From NCBI GenBank assembly GCA_958510825.1, contig CAUEHQ010000002.1:310001-374000 (forward strand): a stretch of DNA of 64,000 bases. The letters run 5' to 3'. Positions 10,057 through 20,929 of the stretch are shown piece by piece; within the stretch, counting starts at the first letter, position 1; each line of letters begins with the position of its first letter. Source of the stretch: Brachypterus glaber (Eukaryota; Arthropoda; Insecta; Coleoptera; Kateretidae). The translations under genes were made by a program, and so were the position numbers. The notes below the pieces were generated by a model. The model did no database searches. It had not been told where the DNA came from and saw nothing but the letters and a program-made list of their open reading frames with translations.

Positions 10057-10384
10057 TAGTTATAGAATATATTATACTCTAAGAAACATAATTGTTTTTT
10101 AGGCATTTATGAACTTTTTTTTATTAACAAGAGTGAGAATTGTTTGGGCCTGGAACTCAATAAAATTTCCTGGTTCATTTCTACAAAAATTTCTGAACTT
10201 TTTGAACAGAATTAGAAAAGATAAAAAGGTAATATTTCATTTATAATTAACTTTGCCACACTGTTTTGTGGTTTAGTTCAAGGGATTCTATAAAAAAAGT
10301 CCAAACGAGAAAACACTAGATTTTTTATTTTTTTTTAATTACAAAAAAACATTTTATTAGAAATTTCAAAACCTTGTTTGAAAC

Positions 10385-10489
10385 GACGGGTCTGTGCGGG
10401 TATAAATGATGCACAAACGGGACTTGAGAGGATGGAATTTACCCGCTCAGGTCCGGTTTGTGCACCATTTATACCCGCCCAGACCTGTC
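10385..10489. repeat. Hairpin element sharing its end with the satellite-linked terminus
   Basis: The left arm GACGGGTCTGTGCGGGTATA (continuing to 10418) pairs with the right arm 10456-10489, ending ATACCCGCCCAGACCTGTC, with about three mismatches over 34 bp and a 37-bp loop. The right arm closely resembles 15066-15102 (TACCCGCACAGACCCGTCAT), the sequence that ends satellite array 2. It is probably a non-autonomous DNA element end family. Confidence 0.75.
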
Positions 10490-10962
10490 ATTTTTAATAG
10501 GGAAGTTTTTAATTGATAGTATTAAAATAATCCAACCCAACCTGTAGTAAGCAGGGAGCACAACTAGTCTTTTCTTCTTTTAGATATGGACTATAGAGGA
10601 GGATGAAGATGACTCGGCTCAAAATCTATCTGAGCAGTAACAAATTGGATCAAGGCAGCTAGGTTAAAACCCCCAATTATTGACACTAAGAAATTTTCCA
10701 CATATATTTCATTATAACTTATTAAATAGGGTAAAACCCCCAATTATTGGCACTTTAAGAAATTTCCACATATATTTCATTTCATTTTATGTTATCAAGA
10801 ATAAAATATTTTACATCATTTAGTAGTTATTCTAATCTTAATAATACATATAGAAAATGTATATAAACAAAAATAATTTATTAAATGTTAAGAAATAAGG
10901 GCCTACCCATGACATCAGAGTCGCATTCTCAGATTTACACGAGTATAGTTACCGTTATTATT

Positions 10963-11545
10963 GACATTATTATTTATATTACTATTATTAAGGTAATATT
11001 TAGATTATATGCTTTGCTAAGGAAAAATCCAGTATATATTTTTTTATATTTTGACCTTATTTTCCTTTTCTAATAAGCTTTAAATCAATACATGTATGTA
11101 TACAGTAAGGGTTAGAACCTTTTTGTACATCTGATATCATTTTTAATCAAACCAATTCGTGATTGAGCCAAATATCAGCTATACGTAAAGGGTTTAACCA
11201 TTATTCTATTAACTTTTTGACATTATTATTTATATTACTATTATTAAGGTAATATTTAGATTATATGCTTTGCTAAGGAAAAATCCAGTATATATTTTTT
11301 TATATTTTGACCTGATTTTCCTTTTTTAATAAGGTTTAAATCAATACATGTATGTATACAGTAAGGGTTAGAACCTTTTTGTACATCTGAAATCATTTTT
11401 AATCAAACCAATTCGTGATTGAGCCAAATATCAGCTATGCGTAAAGGGTTTAACCCTTATTCTATTAACTTAAAGCTTATCAGAAAAGAAGAACGTCAAA
11501 ATATAAAAAAATAATAGTATCCTAGGTCTGAGCAAAGCATATAAT
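10963..11545. repeat. 256-bp tandem duplication plus an inverted fragment
   Basis: The sequence beginning GACATTATTATTTATATTAC at 10963 recurs at 11219 and both copies run through TACATGTATGTATACAGTAA and GGGTTTAACC. A third, inverted and diverged piece occupies about 11465-11545. A separate shorter duplication lies at 10660-10790 (ACCCCCAATTATTG twice). No coding potential is visible. Confidence 0.8.
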
Positions 11546-12250
11546 TTAAATTTTCCTAAATTTCATAATCCTATGTAAGCTTCGTCCATTTATAATTTAT
11601 AGCATTGTTTTAGCGATTTGGTCTCTTAGGGTCCTACCTAGGGCCTAGGCCGCTTACGAGTATGCAATTTATTAATTATGTAAATTAAAATAGTTTTTTA
11701 AAAAAGTTACTTTTTATTATTTATATTTTAATAATTAAAATTTCCAGTTAAATCCTCTTCTTGAGGTCCTAGTTTTAGGGCATTAAGCCCCTTATTTTTT
11801 TTTTAAAACATTTTAACATATTATGTTAAAAGGACGTTTTTATTTACTGTTAAATATTTTAGAGCATTTATATGATAGGTTACAACTTTTACTAGCCAAT
11901 ATTCGAGAAAACTGTAAATTTTAAAATTAGGTGCCAAATTCAACGAAAAGTTTTCACATATTTTTTTTACTGCACCATGTTTTGAATTTTTTTCAACTAT
12001 TTTCATACTGATCTTTGTATTTTTCGGGTATAATTGCAAAACATCCTATATTCCTCGCACCTTAAAGCTCAAAATTGTCATCTTGACGCATTTTTTTACA
12101 AAAAATGCTTTTTTTACAAAAATATCAAACAAAATTAGGAATTTAGCATTGTTTACTATAAGTAGCAACCCGTTGTTGAGGTACTGACTTGATTTTTACA
12201 ATACAATAAATTTTACGTTTTAATTTTACTTTTATAAATCTTATTGATGT
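11546..12250. other. AT-rich DNA with no recognised feature
   Basis: High A/T, several T runs, no convincing coding frame, tRNA or inverted repeat seen on either strand. Confidence 0.5.
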
Positions 12251-12259
12251 TTATGTGGA

Positions 12260-13010
12260 TCGTGCGAAAAACGTAACGGCTAAGTGCCTTACCGAACTTA
12301 AAACACTTGTGCGAATTTGGCTTGTGCGGTGTTATGCAGACTTGGGCAGACATAACCCGACAAGAACGTATTTATGCGACTTAGGCCGGCATAGATTTGC
12401 AGGTCTGGGCGGATTTGGGCGGACTTGTGACGCGGGAGCAAAAAGCGGACTTAAAACGAATTAAAGCAGACTTGTGCGGATTTGGCTTGTGCGGTGTTGT
12501 GCAGACTTGGGCCGGTATAACTATTTGCAGGTATATAACGCATTTATGCAGACTTGGACTGGTATAGTTTTGCAGGTCTAGGCGGATTTGTGCGGGCTTG
12601 TGACGCGGGTGCATAGACCGGACTTAAAACGTATCAAAACAGACTTGTGCGGATTTAGTTTTTGCGGTGTTACGCGGACTTGGGCAGACATAACCCGACA
12701 AGAACCTATTTCTGCGGACTTCGGCCGGCATAGATTTGCAGGTCTGGGCGGATTTGGGCGGACTTGTGACACGGGCGCAAACAGCGGACTTAAAACGTAT
12801 TAAAACAGACTTGTGCGGATTTGGCTTGTACGGTGTTGTGACGACTTGGGCCGGTATAACTATTTGCAGGCAAATAACGTATTTATGCAGACTTGGGCCG
12901 CTATAGATTTGCAGGTCTGGGCGGATTTGTGCGGGCTTGGGCAGACATAACCCGATAAGAACGTATTTCTGCGGACTTGGGCCGGCATAGATTTGCAGGT
13001 CTGGGCGAGT
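12260..13010. repeat. GC-richer satellite, array 1
   Basis: The landmark ATAG(A)TTTGCAGGTCT recurs near 12391, 12564, 12730, 12903 and 12987, at spacings of 173, 166, 173 and 84 bp. Two alternating monomer types of about 170 bp make a higher-order unit near 340 bp, and the 84-bp step suggests an ancestral half-unit. Words such as GACTTGTGCGGATTTGGC and ACTTGTGACGCGGGTGCA recur. Long frames on both strands are by-products of the repeat, not genes. Confidence 0.9.
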
Positions 13011-14028
13011 AGTAGAACTACCGGGGGATAAACCCACTTTGGTAACCTGAGGAATTATTCAGCTGAAGACATCAGCAAGTCCTGAAAAAAATCCTGAAAA
13101 AAAAAATTACAATTTTTTTTTTTTTTTTTCAGGATTTTTTTTTGTTCTTCCGTTGACGACAATGACCAGAGGGTGTCGCCACCTAGCGGTGTAAGTGAGG
13201 CCAAGGATCAGGACTGCCTATCCAGACAAATCGGTTAAAATAAACAACTTGTTATTCAAATAATATTACCAAAGAACCTTGTTATCTGAAAAGGTCAAGA
13301 TCGTATGCATATATTACAAATTATAATTTATAATTAGGGAGCTGTAGAAAATAATTTTTTAAAAAAGTCTCAGCTGTTGCGGGTTTGAACCGCAGACCTA
13401 TAGTTTGGTAGACGGATACGTTACATACTGCGCCACAGAGCTCTCTGCGATACAAAATAATTTAATTGAAAGCTTGGTATTATAAAATTATTTAATATAA
13501 ACGAAGGAGCCCTGAAAAGTTTAAAATTATTGAAAGCAATGAGTGTCAAACCTAATCAGACTAGCTTGTTAGCCTAAATTATGAGACCAAATTAGTAATA
13601 AATATTAAACATTGACTTTTGTAAACCAAACAAATACAGATACAAATATTCTTTAGAAGTACAAAGAGCCAATACCACGTTTTCGCACAATAATTACCAA
13701 TAGACCAAAATATCAAAGAAAGATTCCGTATTGTTTCCGTAATATCTATAAATTATAAATATATAGTTAATATATGGCGTCTTCACCAAATTCTGTTGAA
13801 ATAGTAATTAAATAAAAATAATTTTAATTTGTTTCATAATTTAATAATTATTACATATTAAAAATTATTCTCAAACACATTTTGCAAAAAAGTTCTCAAA
13901 AAAGTTTAGTATACACAGAAAAAATATTTTCTTAAATCAAGAATATTGTGATTCGTATATAACAATATTGTTGTATATTTGTATATACCACGGTACAATC
14001 AAAATATTATTATTATTATTATTATTAG
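13011..14028. other. Insert between the two satellite arrays
   Basis: AT-rich and unrelated to the satellite. Contains a T-run hairpin at 13084-13145 (AATCCTGAAAAAAAAAATT pairing with TTTTTCAGGATT), a tRNA-like sequence at 13371-13443, and a short (TTA)n run at 14005-14027 that abuts array 2. It interrupts what was probably one array. Confidence 0.6.
13371..13443 (-). tRNA. tRNA-like sequence, probably pseudogene or SINE head
   Basis: On the minus strand TGGCGCAGTATG fits an A box and GGTTCAAACCC a B box, with a perfect 5-bp T stem (TGCGG/CCGCA) closing a TTCAAAC loop. The acceptor arm (AGCTCTG against CAGCTGA) does not pair properly and the anticodon arm is poor, so a working tRNA is unlikely. 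Internal Pol III promoter boxes are intact. Confidence 0.5.
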
Positions 14029-15110
14029 GGCGGATTTGTGAGGACTTGTGACGCGGGTGCAAAGACCGGGCTTGAAACGTATCAAAACAGACTTGTGCGG
14101 AATAGCTTGTGCGGTGTTGTGCCGACTTGGGCCGGTATAACTATTTGCAGGTAAATAACGTATTTATGCAGACTTGGGCTGGTATAGATTTGCAGGTCTA
14201 GGCGGATTTGTGCGGGCTTGTGACGCGGGTGCATAGACCGGACTTAAAACGTATCAAAACAGACTTGTGCGGATTTAGCTTTTGCGGTGTTATGCGGACT
14301 TGGGCAGACATAACCCGACAAGAACATATTTCTGCGGACTTCGGCCGGCATAGATTTGCAGGTCTGGGCGGATTTGAGCGGACTTGTGACGCGGGCGCAA
14401 ACAGCGGACTTAAAACGTATTAAAACAGACCTGTGCGGATTTGGCTTGTGCGGTGTTGTGCCGACTTGGGCCCGTATAACTATTTGCAGGCAAATAACGT
14501 ATTTATGGGCCGGTATAGATTTGCAGGTCTTGGCGGATTTGTGTGGGCTTGGGCAGACTTAACCGGACAAGAACGTATTTCTGCGGACTTGGGCCGGCAT
14601 AGATTTGCAGGTCTGGGCGGATTTGTGCGGACTTGTGACGCGGGTGCAAAGACCGGACTTGAAACATATCAAAACAGACTTGTTCGGATTTGGCTTGTGC
14701 GGTGTTGTGCCGACTTGGGCCGGTATAACTATTTGCAGGTAAATAAGGTATTTATGCAGACTTGGGCTGGTATAGATTTGCAGGTCTAGGCGGATTTGTG
14801 CGGGCTTGTGACGCGGGTGCATAGACCGGACTTAAAACGTATCAAAACAGACTTGTGCGGATTTAGCTTTTGCGGTCTTATGCGGACTTGGGCAGACATA
14901 ACCTGACAAGAACGTATTTCTGCGGACTTGGGCCGGAATAGATTTGCAGGTCTGGGCGGATTTGGGCAGACTTGTGACGCGGGTGCAAAGACCGGACTTA
15001 AAACATATTAAAACACCCTTGTGCGGGTTTGGTGACTTATATGCGTTTTAAGTCCGCGCAAATCCGGTTTGGCCGCAAATATTCATACCCGCACAGACCC
15101 GTCATTTTCA
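14029..15110. repeat. GC-richer satellite, array 2, with terminal sequence
   Basis: Same monomers as array 1, landmarks near 14183, 14350, 14515, 14599, 14772 and 14938 (spacings 167, 165, 84, 173, 166). The array decays after 15010 and ends with 15040-15102, which carries CCGGTTTGGCCGCAAATATT and then TACCCGCACAGACCCGTCAT, the same end as the hairpin at 10385-10489. This suggests the satellite expanded inside a transposable element. Confidence 0.9.
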
Positions 15111-16360
15111 GCAGGGTACATTTAAACATTTCTAGCTTATATTGTAGTTTGGACTTTGGATGCTGTCAAAAATTTCATTTAGGAGGAATTACATGTTCAT
15201 AAACGATATGGTGTTAATATGCCGTGATTGCTAGTGAGAAAACTACAAATGTCATCAATTTGTAGCATATATCTAAATGTCACAACTATTTTTACAAACT
15301 CGAAAGTTTGTAAATTCTAAAGTATACCCTGGTAGAAAAGTACATAAATCTAACAACATAACATTAGATTAGTGACATTTTTATGTATAGTCTCAAACGT
15401 TATACAAAAACGTTAAAATATATAAATCTAACCTTAAAATCTAAAGTTTGACAAAAACGATATAAAATACATAAATCTAACGTTAGTTTCCCAACTAAAT
15501 TAAAACCTTTTTCTAACCTTATTCTAACTTTAAATATTTTTTAAATTTCCTTTATTAATACGTAAGCTATAGTAGAAAATACTCATTTCAGCCAGCTATG
15601 TGCCTAGGTTTGATAATTATTTATTATTTTATTATAAGTTTAAAAAAATATCCCCCAAAAGTCAAAATTATAGTAAGTTTGGCAACGCGAGAGGTATTTA
15701 CGAAGTATAACAGCATATTACACGAAAAATATTTAGGGCCACCTAAAAAGATGGCTATTTTATAAACAAATGTAACGAAATTATGTATAAAAATATTATG
15801 ATTATACATTAAGATTTATTTATATGAATAAATTTGTCTCAAGCTTCCATTTTATGATGCAGGTAGAAATTTTCTAGTTGACCACGCCCCCTCCGAAACA
15901 TAAATTAAAGGTACTTATAACGTATTTCTAACTTAAAAATCTAACGTTAGATTAACTTTTGTAACTATGGTTAGATTTTAACGTTAAAAGGCCGGACAGT
16001 TGTACATATTTTATTACGTACTTTTATACAGCTTCCTAACAAATCAAGTCGTAAGTTTTACTTACTATAATTACGTACCTAAGTTAGTTGAAGTGCGAAA
16101 CTAATGCATTTCTGGGATTTCATACGTATGTACATAAATATTTACAATATCTTATATTTTTTGTAATAAAATGAAGTTTGCAGAAATTTGAGTATGAAAA
16201 TTTACACCTTCTAACCCTCTTGCAAAAACAACAATGACAAGTAATGAGGCGTTACTGATTTGGTGACAATTTCCGACAACGTAACGGAAACGCAAATGAA
16301 TAAATACCCAAGGCTTTGAGAACCAAAGTGGCCTAACCCACAAAATTTTATATTGGGGAA
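15111..16360. other. AT-rich DNA with repeated short words
   Basis: The word ATAAATCTAAC and variants of TAACGTTAGA recur between 15345 and 15985, in both orientations, without forming a clean array. At 16225-16320 there is a diverged copy of the module ACAATTTCCGACAACGTAAC that also appears near 16595 (inverted) and 20490. No gene was found. Confidence 0.5.
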
Positions 16361-16892
16361 TTTTGTCCTTAAATGATAGTAACTATAAAGTCGTGTCATC
16401 TTAAGAATGCGAATGCGGTCCGCATCAAGTAGTGCCCTATATCGGCTGGAGTGTGGATTCGACCAGTGGCATACTAATATTTATAAAATCACAGAAAAAA
16501 TAAATGAAATGACAAAACTACTACTACTACTACGCCCCGGTCACTGATATGCCACTCTGGTTCTCAACGCCTGATTTATTTATTCATTTTCGTTTCCGTT
16601 ACCTTGTCGGCAAATTGCCACCAATTCAGTAATTTCGAATAGGTAAATAATTTTATATGCGTTGCCTACAATGTATACGCAAAAGATTTCCCGTCGGTTG
16701 CCCGTGGGTTACACACAATACGTTACCAGGAAACGTTTCCGCCAACAGACCCGTGCGTTGTCCACAATAAGTATACGCAAAAGATTTGCCGTCGGTTGCC
16801 CGTGGGTTGCACACAATACGTTGTCAGAAAACGTTTCCGCTAATAGACAGCCAAATGGTGGCACCCAACGGACGGAATCTGGTTATCTGGGT
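16361..16892. repeat. Left arm of a long inverted repeat
   Basis: Starts TTTTGTCCTTAAATGATAGT and ends GGAATCTGGTTATCTGGG. Its reverse complement is found at 20185-20911, with about 190 bp extra in that copy. Inside the arm is a tandem pair of a roughly 110-bp module (GTATACGCAAAAGATTT ... GTCGGTTGCCCGTGGGTT ... AACGTTTCCGC). At 16885-16892 the arm meets the truncated reverse-transcriptase start of the enclosed LINE. Confidence 0.85.
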
Positions 16893-18049
16893 GCTGAAGG
16901 AATATATCCAAAAGCTAAACAGGTCCGGAAGATGTGATAAATAGGACTTAAAGTCTCAAGTCCATGCTGAATAAGAGCCGGAAATACTCCAACGCGCACT
17001 TTTAGATGGCCCAAAGGAAGATGCTGCCCATTTTATTCTGTCATCTTCAGCTGTCGGCTGACTGTGGCGTTGTTCCCGGTAATTATTATTTAACTCATGT
17101 TCTTCCTGTACTAAAGAGCCTGGAAAGTGTACATCTACAAGATGTCTAAGGGTATCCGTGCATGAAGTTGTGTAGTTGCCGTCAGGAAGCTTGAGAGCAC
17201 CCAAACGACAAGCTGGGGTTTTCATGAGAATTTTTTTGAGTATGGTTGCTTCAGGAAGATCTGTAATTTCTTCACACAATTTATCCCAATTCTCAAGTTT
17301 CGATTTTTTAATAGCAGATTTGTATCTACGTTGAGTAGATTTGTAAGTTTCCAAGTCATATGGAGTTTGGGTATTCATTGCTCGATTTAGCAGTCTGCGT
17401 GCCTCTTTTCTTAGACCTTCCAGTTCCCTGTTCCACCATTTTGGTTTACAGTTTGGTTTAACTGTTTTAAGACAACAGTTTTTATGGTACGCTGAAATTA
17501 TAGAGGACTGTAACATCTCTACAGATTTTTCCACTTCTTTTATGTTTCTTGGTTTGGTATCTTGGTTTGATTTGATCTTTCAAGTTTTTCGATAAATCAT
17601 CCTTGTATGATTTCCAATTTGTGGTTTTCGAATTTCTATAAGTTACTTTATCCGTAACATAGCTGCCAACATTAAAGAGTATATATCGGTGGTCGGACAG
17701 AGAATCCTCATCTATTAGGAGGCGGATTTGGCGAGTCGTATGGCAAGTAGGTTGATGCGAAGACCACCTCTTTGTTGTCCTTAAACTTGACCCTGATCGC
17801 AGCTTGATCCCTAGAACAGAACTGATTTAACATATTAGCTTTTATATCTCTAGAGGTAAAAATACAAGCCCTGGGGTTCAGTTCAGAGACACCATAATGG
17901 TCCAGCGCTCGAAACTGACCTTTGTAGAATATGTATGGTTTCTGTATTAAAATTATATGTGTGTGCGGTACTGCTAGCTTTCTCCTTAAAGCACTAGCGG
18001 CAGCTTTGCAGTGTTGCAAGTTAATCTGGAGGATATTCAAATGACTCAT
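16893..18049 (-). pseudogene. ORF2 (APE endonuclease and start of RT) of the R1/I-like element
   Basis: 18049-17708 begins MSHLNILQINLQHCKAA, the first motif of APE-type endonucleases of R1/I-like elements, and continues to VFASTYLPYDSP. A frameshift and stops cover 17540-17700. 17534-16956 encodes the EN-RT linker (KPKWWNRELEGLRKEARRL). Reading another frame at 16990-16890 gives FPALIQHGLETLSP and FGYIPSA, the start of the RT domain, cut off at the arm junction. The EN His/Asp end motifs and all RT catalytic boxes are missing or broken. Confidence 0.75.
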
Positions 18050-18065
18050 TATATGATGATGAGCA

Positions 18066-19266
18066 TTAACTATCCTCTTGACCCAGAATTTCTTCCGAAG
18101 AAGATTTCCTGGCTGAGGAGCTCAGGGAAAGGTGAAGGATGGCTTGCGACACAGAAGAGTTGCTGCTCCCTGAACCCGTTGTAGACCTGGGATCCTTTGC
18201 TAAGGACCCTGAGATCGTACCCGAGTCAGAGGCAGTATCTATGGGAGAGGACAGAGCAATAAGCTGTGAAGCAGAGGCAGACACTTGATCCTGGGTAGGA
18301 CCCGCATCCGTATCCTGCCCCACAGGTCCACTGACGACGGTATAGGAAGGGGCAGTGGAAGGGGTTAACTTTTTGTTTCGGACTCTTTTTGAGTGAAAGT
18401 CACGACGCTAGCACCGCAAGGTGCTTTCATTTTTTGGGCCTGAAGGGCTTTCAAAGAGGCACTATCCACACCGAGAGCAACAAAGGTTGTGAATCCTATA
18501 TTGCTCACACGTTGTAGATTTTCCATTGCGAGGTATTGAGACCAACGTTACAGCGAGCCAGCCTTTGCAAGATGACTTCGCCTTTAAGGTTGGCCCCAAT
18601 ATGTCTCGAAACCATCTTGTGCAGCCTTGGAAAAACGCTGACCTCAAGAACTTGAAGGAGCAATGAACTTAAAGGTGATAACTTGTCTACGATGGATTTA
18701 ATCCATGATAGTGTTTCAGCGTTGCTACAAAGTAAACGCAGAGTACCGTTGATGAATTCGCTCTCTTCAATGATGGGCAGGAAATTCCCCACAGGGAACT
18801 ATCTCCTGCGAAAGAAGTTCCTGCACACCATTATAAGCTTGATTGGCGGTCAAAGTCACCGAAGCCAACGGGAGCGATGGCTACTCTTCGGCTATTGATG
18901 ACCGCTTGACTAGATTGTGGGTTGAGGACCTCTGTGCCTTTATGTTTTTTTGCCTCCGATTTGGTGTTTCTAGGAGTATCTCCATCCTGTCTAGGCCTTT
19001 TACGGCTTTCGGGTTCGGCGTTACCCTGAAGAGCTTTTAACCCGAGTTGATATTGTTTTGCACGCTTCCTCTGTGCACCGCAACGACTTTTTTGGCAGCT
19101 TAAAATCAGTGCCCAGATCTGCGTTTTCCACCAAAGTGGTTTCCACCGGAGTGGTAGGTGTTTCAGAAGTGGACCCAAAACGCGGATCCTCAGCTAATTT
19201 ATTAGACGAAGGTCCCTGAGATGGAGCCTCTGTCTTTTTATTTTTATTTTTGAATTTATTTACCAT
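18066..19266 (-). pseudogene. ORF1 (gag-like, DUF4780-type) of the R1/I-like element
   Basis: Starts MVNKFKNKNKKTEAPSQGP at 19266 and breaks into at least four frames. The N-terminal part is basic and Ser/Thr/Pro-rich; a Lys/Arg-rich patch (ESRKRPRQDGDTPRN) may be a nuclear signal. 18792-18505 reads NFLPIIEESEFINGTLRLLC then ETLSWIKSIVDKLSPL, which resembles the DUF4780 domain found in ORF1 of arthropod non-LTR elements. The last piece (18323-18066) is Ser/Gly/Thr-rich and ends 16 bp before the ORF2 start. Function in the family: RNA binding and RNP formation. Confidence 0.65.
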
Positions 19267-19639
19267 GTTATTCCCACGAGTAATCAGGATTTAAAAAGGT
19301 TATGACCTGCAGAGCCTGTTGCAGGTCAAAGGCTTTTACGAGGGGGTGTCGCCCTGTGCCCCCAAGCCATAGTTTGAGGCACTTTAACCCAAGTTCCATT
19401 TATCCCTCGGCACGATTAAATACACCTTAGATTAGAGGATTTGTTTCAGGTTTACTCTCATACGCTTAAGGCCGGGGTAAATTGCTACCGAACCCGTGGC
19501 TTTACTGAACATGGTATGGTCAGTTCCACCACCCCATGCGGGATATTTATGAGGTTTACTCCTCGTCGCTTGGTCCGTGGTGTCGCAACACACCAAATAG
19601 TTACGCTGTCTATCACCCTCTATGAAGGTTATAGATAGC

Positions 19640-20184
19640 GAAACTACCCCTGCGGGGTTGATGGGGTTTTGGTCTTCCAGTTCTATCTTATGCTCGACAA
19701 GGGTAGTTTTTCCAAGGTCAGCTAGGTCCTTTGCAAATACGTCCTCGAATTCTTCTAGAAGTTTCTCGTTCTGCTTTCTAATCCCTACTCAGCTCTTTGC
19801 TGATCTTGTGATCTTCCTTTTGTTTCGTTTTTATTGTTTGTAAATCAGCCATAAGGGCATGGAGTTTCCTCTTGTTCCAACTCTCCTTTAAATAATTTTA
19901 CGGGACCATGTTTCTTAGTGTATAATTTTATGAACGTACCTATCTACGTACCTACATTTGGTTTTAATAAGTAATCTTCTATAACTACTTTACTATTTGG
20001 TTTTACCACGATGTGGTCCTGGGGCTTTTCGGATGTTGAGCTTTTTCCGAGATTCCAGATTTTTCCTAATTCTGAGATTTTTCCGGGAAACTAGGTTTTT
20101 CCTGGTTTTGAGGCTGTATAGTTTCTCCAGATCTGTCCTGAAAGTTTATTTCCTCCTTTCCATAATCTATAACAGCCTTACTAT
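19640..20184 (-). pseudogene. Gypsy Pol fragment beside the LINE
   Basis: Translating the minus strand from about 19775 gives EEFEDVFAKDLADLG then LVEHKIELEDQNPI, the N-terminal edge of a Ty3/gypsy RT. Between 19800 and 20184 the minus strand is Lys/Glu/Pro/Ser-rich over short frames (QNQEKPSFPEKSQN), without clear homology. It ends where the LINE leader begins, so the LINE may have inserted into this gypsy copy. Confidence 0.65.
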
Positions 20185-20911
20185 CCCAGATAACCAGATT
20201 CCGTCCGTTTGTGGGTCTGGCTGTTTGCTCTCAAGTGGCTGCCACCATTTGGCTGTCTATTAGCGGAAATGTTTTCTGACAACGTATTGTGTGCAACCCA
20301 CGGGCAACCGACTAGAAATCTTTTGCTTATACTTATTGTGGACAACGCACGGGTCTGTTAGCGGAAACCTTTCCTGGCAATGTATTGTGTGTAACCCACA
20401 TGCAACCGATGAGAAATCTTTTGCCTATACTTATTGTAAGCAACGAATATAAAATCATTTACCTATTCGAAATTACTGAATTTGGTGGCAATTTGCCGAC
20501 AACGTAACAAAAACGAAATTTTGTCCTAAAATGATTGTTACTATAGTCATGCGATTTTAAGAATGCGAATGGTGGGAATTATCACGGACAAACTTAATAT
20601 TTATTACTATGTCGTATCACGAAGCGAGCGCTAAAGCGTTGATTGAAGTAAGATACACCGTACGTACATAGGAAACTGCGATCACTTTAAAGGACTTCAA
20701 CAAGAATATCAGCGAACGGCGCGTCGTAACTTAAAATGTGTACAGTCAACATCTCATAAGTTTTGTCATTTCATTTATTTTTTCTGTGATTTTATGAATA
20801 TTAGTATGCCACTGGTCGAACTCACACCAGCCGATATAGGGCACTACTTGATACGGACGGCATTCGCATTCTTAAGATGACACTTTTTAGTTACTATCAT
20901 TAAGGACAAAA
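20185..20911. repeat. Right arm of the long inverted repeat
   Basis: Reverse complement of 16361-16892, reading CCCAGATAACCAGATTCCGT at the inner edge and ending ACTATCATTAAGGACAAAA at the outer edge. An extra 190 bp (about 20560-20750) carries a further copy of the end module in direct orientation. Outside it at 20930 gypsy gag sequence starts, so the inverted-repeat element probably landed in that gypsy copy. Confidence 0.85.
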
Positions 20912-20929
20912 TAGGGTAGTACCTTTGTC

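Larger units (their letters stand above)
9279..10640 (+). other. Possible orphan exons with splice-like boundaries
   Basis: Three coding-like pieces have intron-like edges. Piece A (9279-9395) follows TTTTTTCAG and reads ETLKNLKELIENSRPKKKP through DDPSNICCPINL before a GT. Piece B (10103-10228) follows GTTTTTTAG; joined to A in phase it reads IYELFFINKSENCLGLEL and stops at 10213-10215. B also ends in AAAAAG|GTAATATTT. Piece C (10584-10640) follows CTTCTTTTAG and reads IWTIEEDEDDSAQNLSEQ then stop. The A-B phase match is the best argument; B's stop and its own donor conflict with inclusion of C in the same frame. I recognise no family. It could be the end of a host gene, a pseudogene or chance. 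Confidence 0.25.
16893..19635 (-). mobile_element. R1/I-like non-LTR retrotransposon, 3'-truncated
   Basis: From 19635 down: a 5' leader rich in GC relative to the surroundings, ORF1 starting at 19266, ORF2 starting at 18049, and loss of everything after the beginning of the RT domain. LINEs usually lose their 5' end, so a copy with the 5' half kept and the 3' half missing points to later breakage at the inverted-repeat arm, not to incomplete insertion. Confidence 0.8.

Noticed and set aside
12255..14822. Several 60-137-residue frames on both strands
   Set aside because: All lie in the satellite arrays and repeat with the same period; none matches a protein family.
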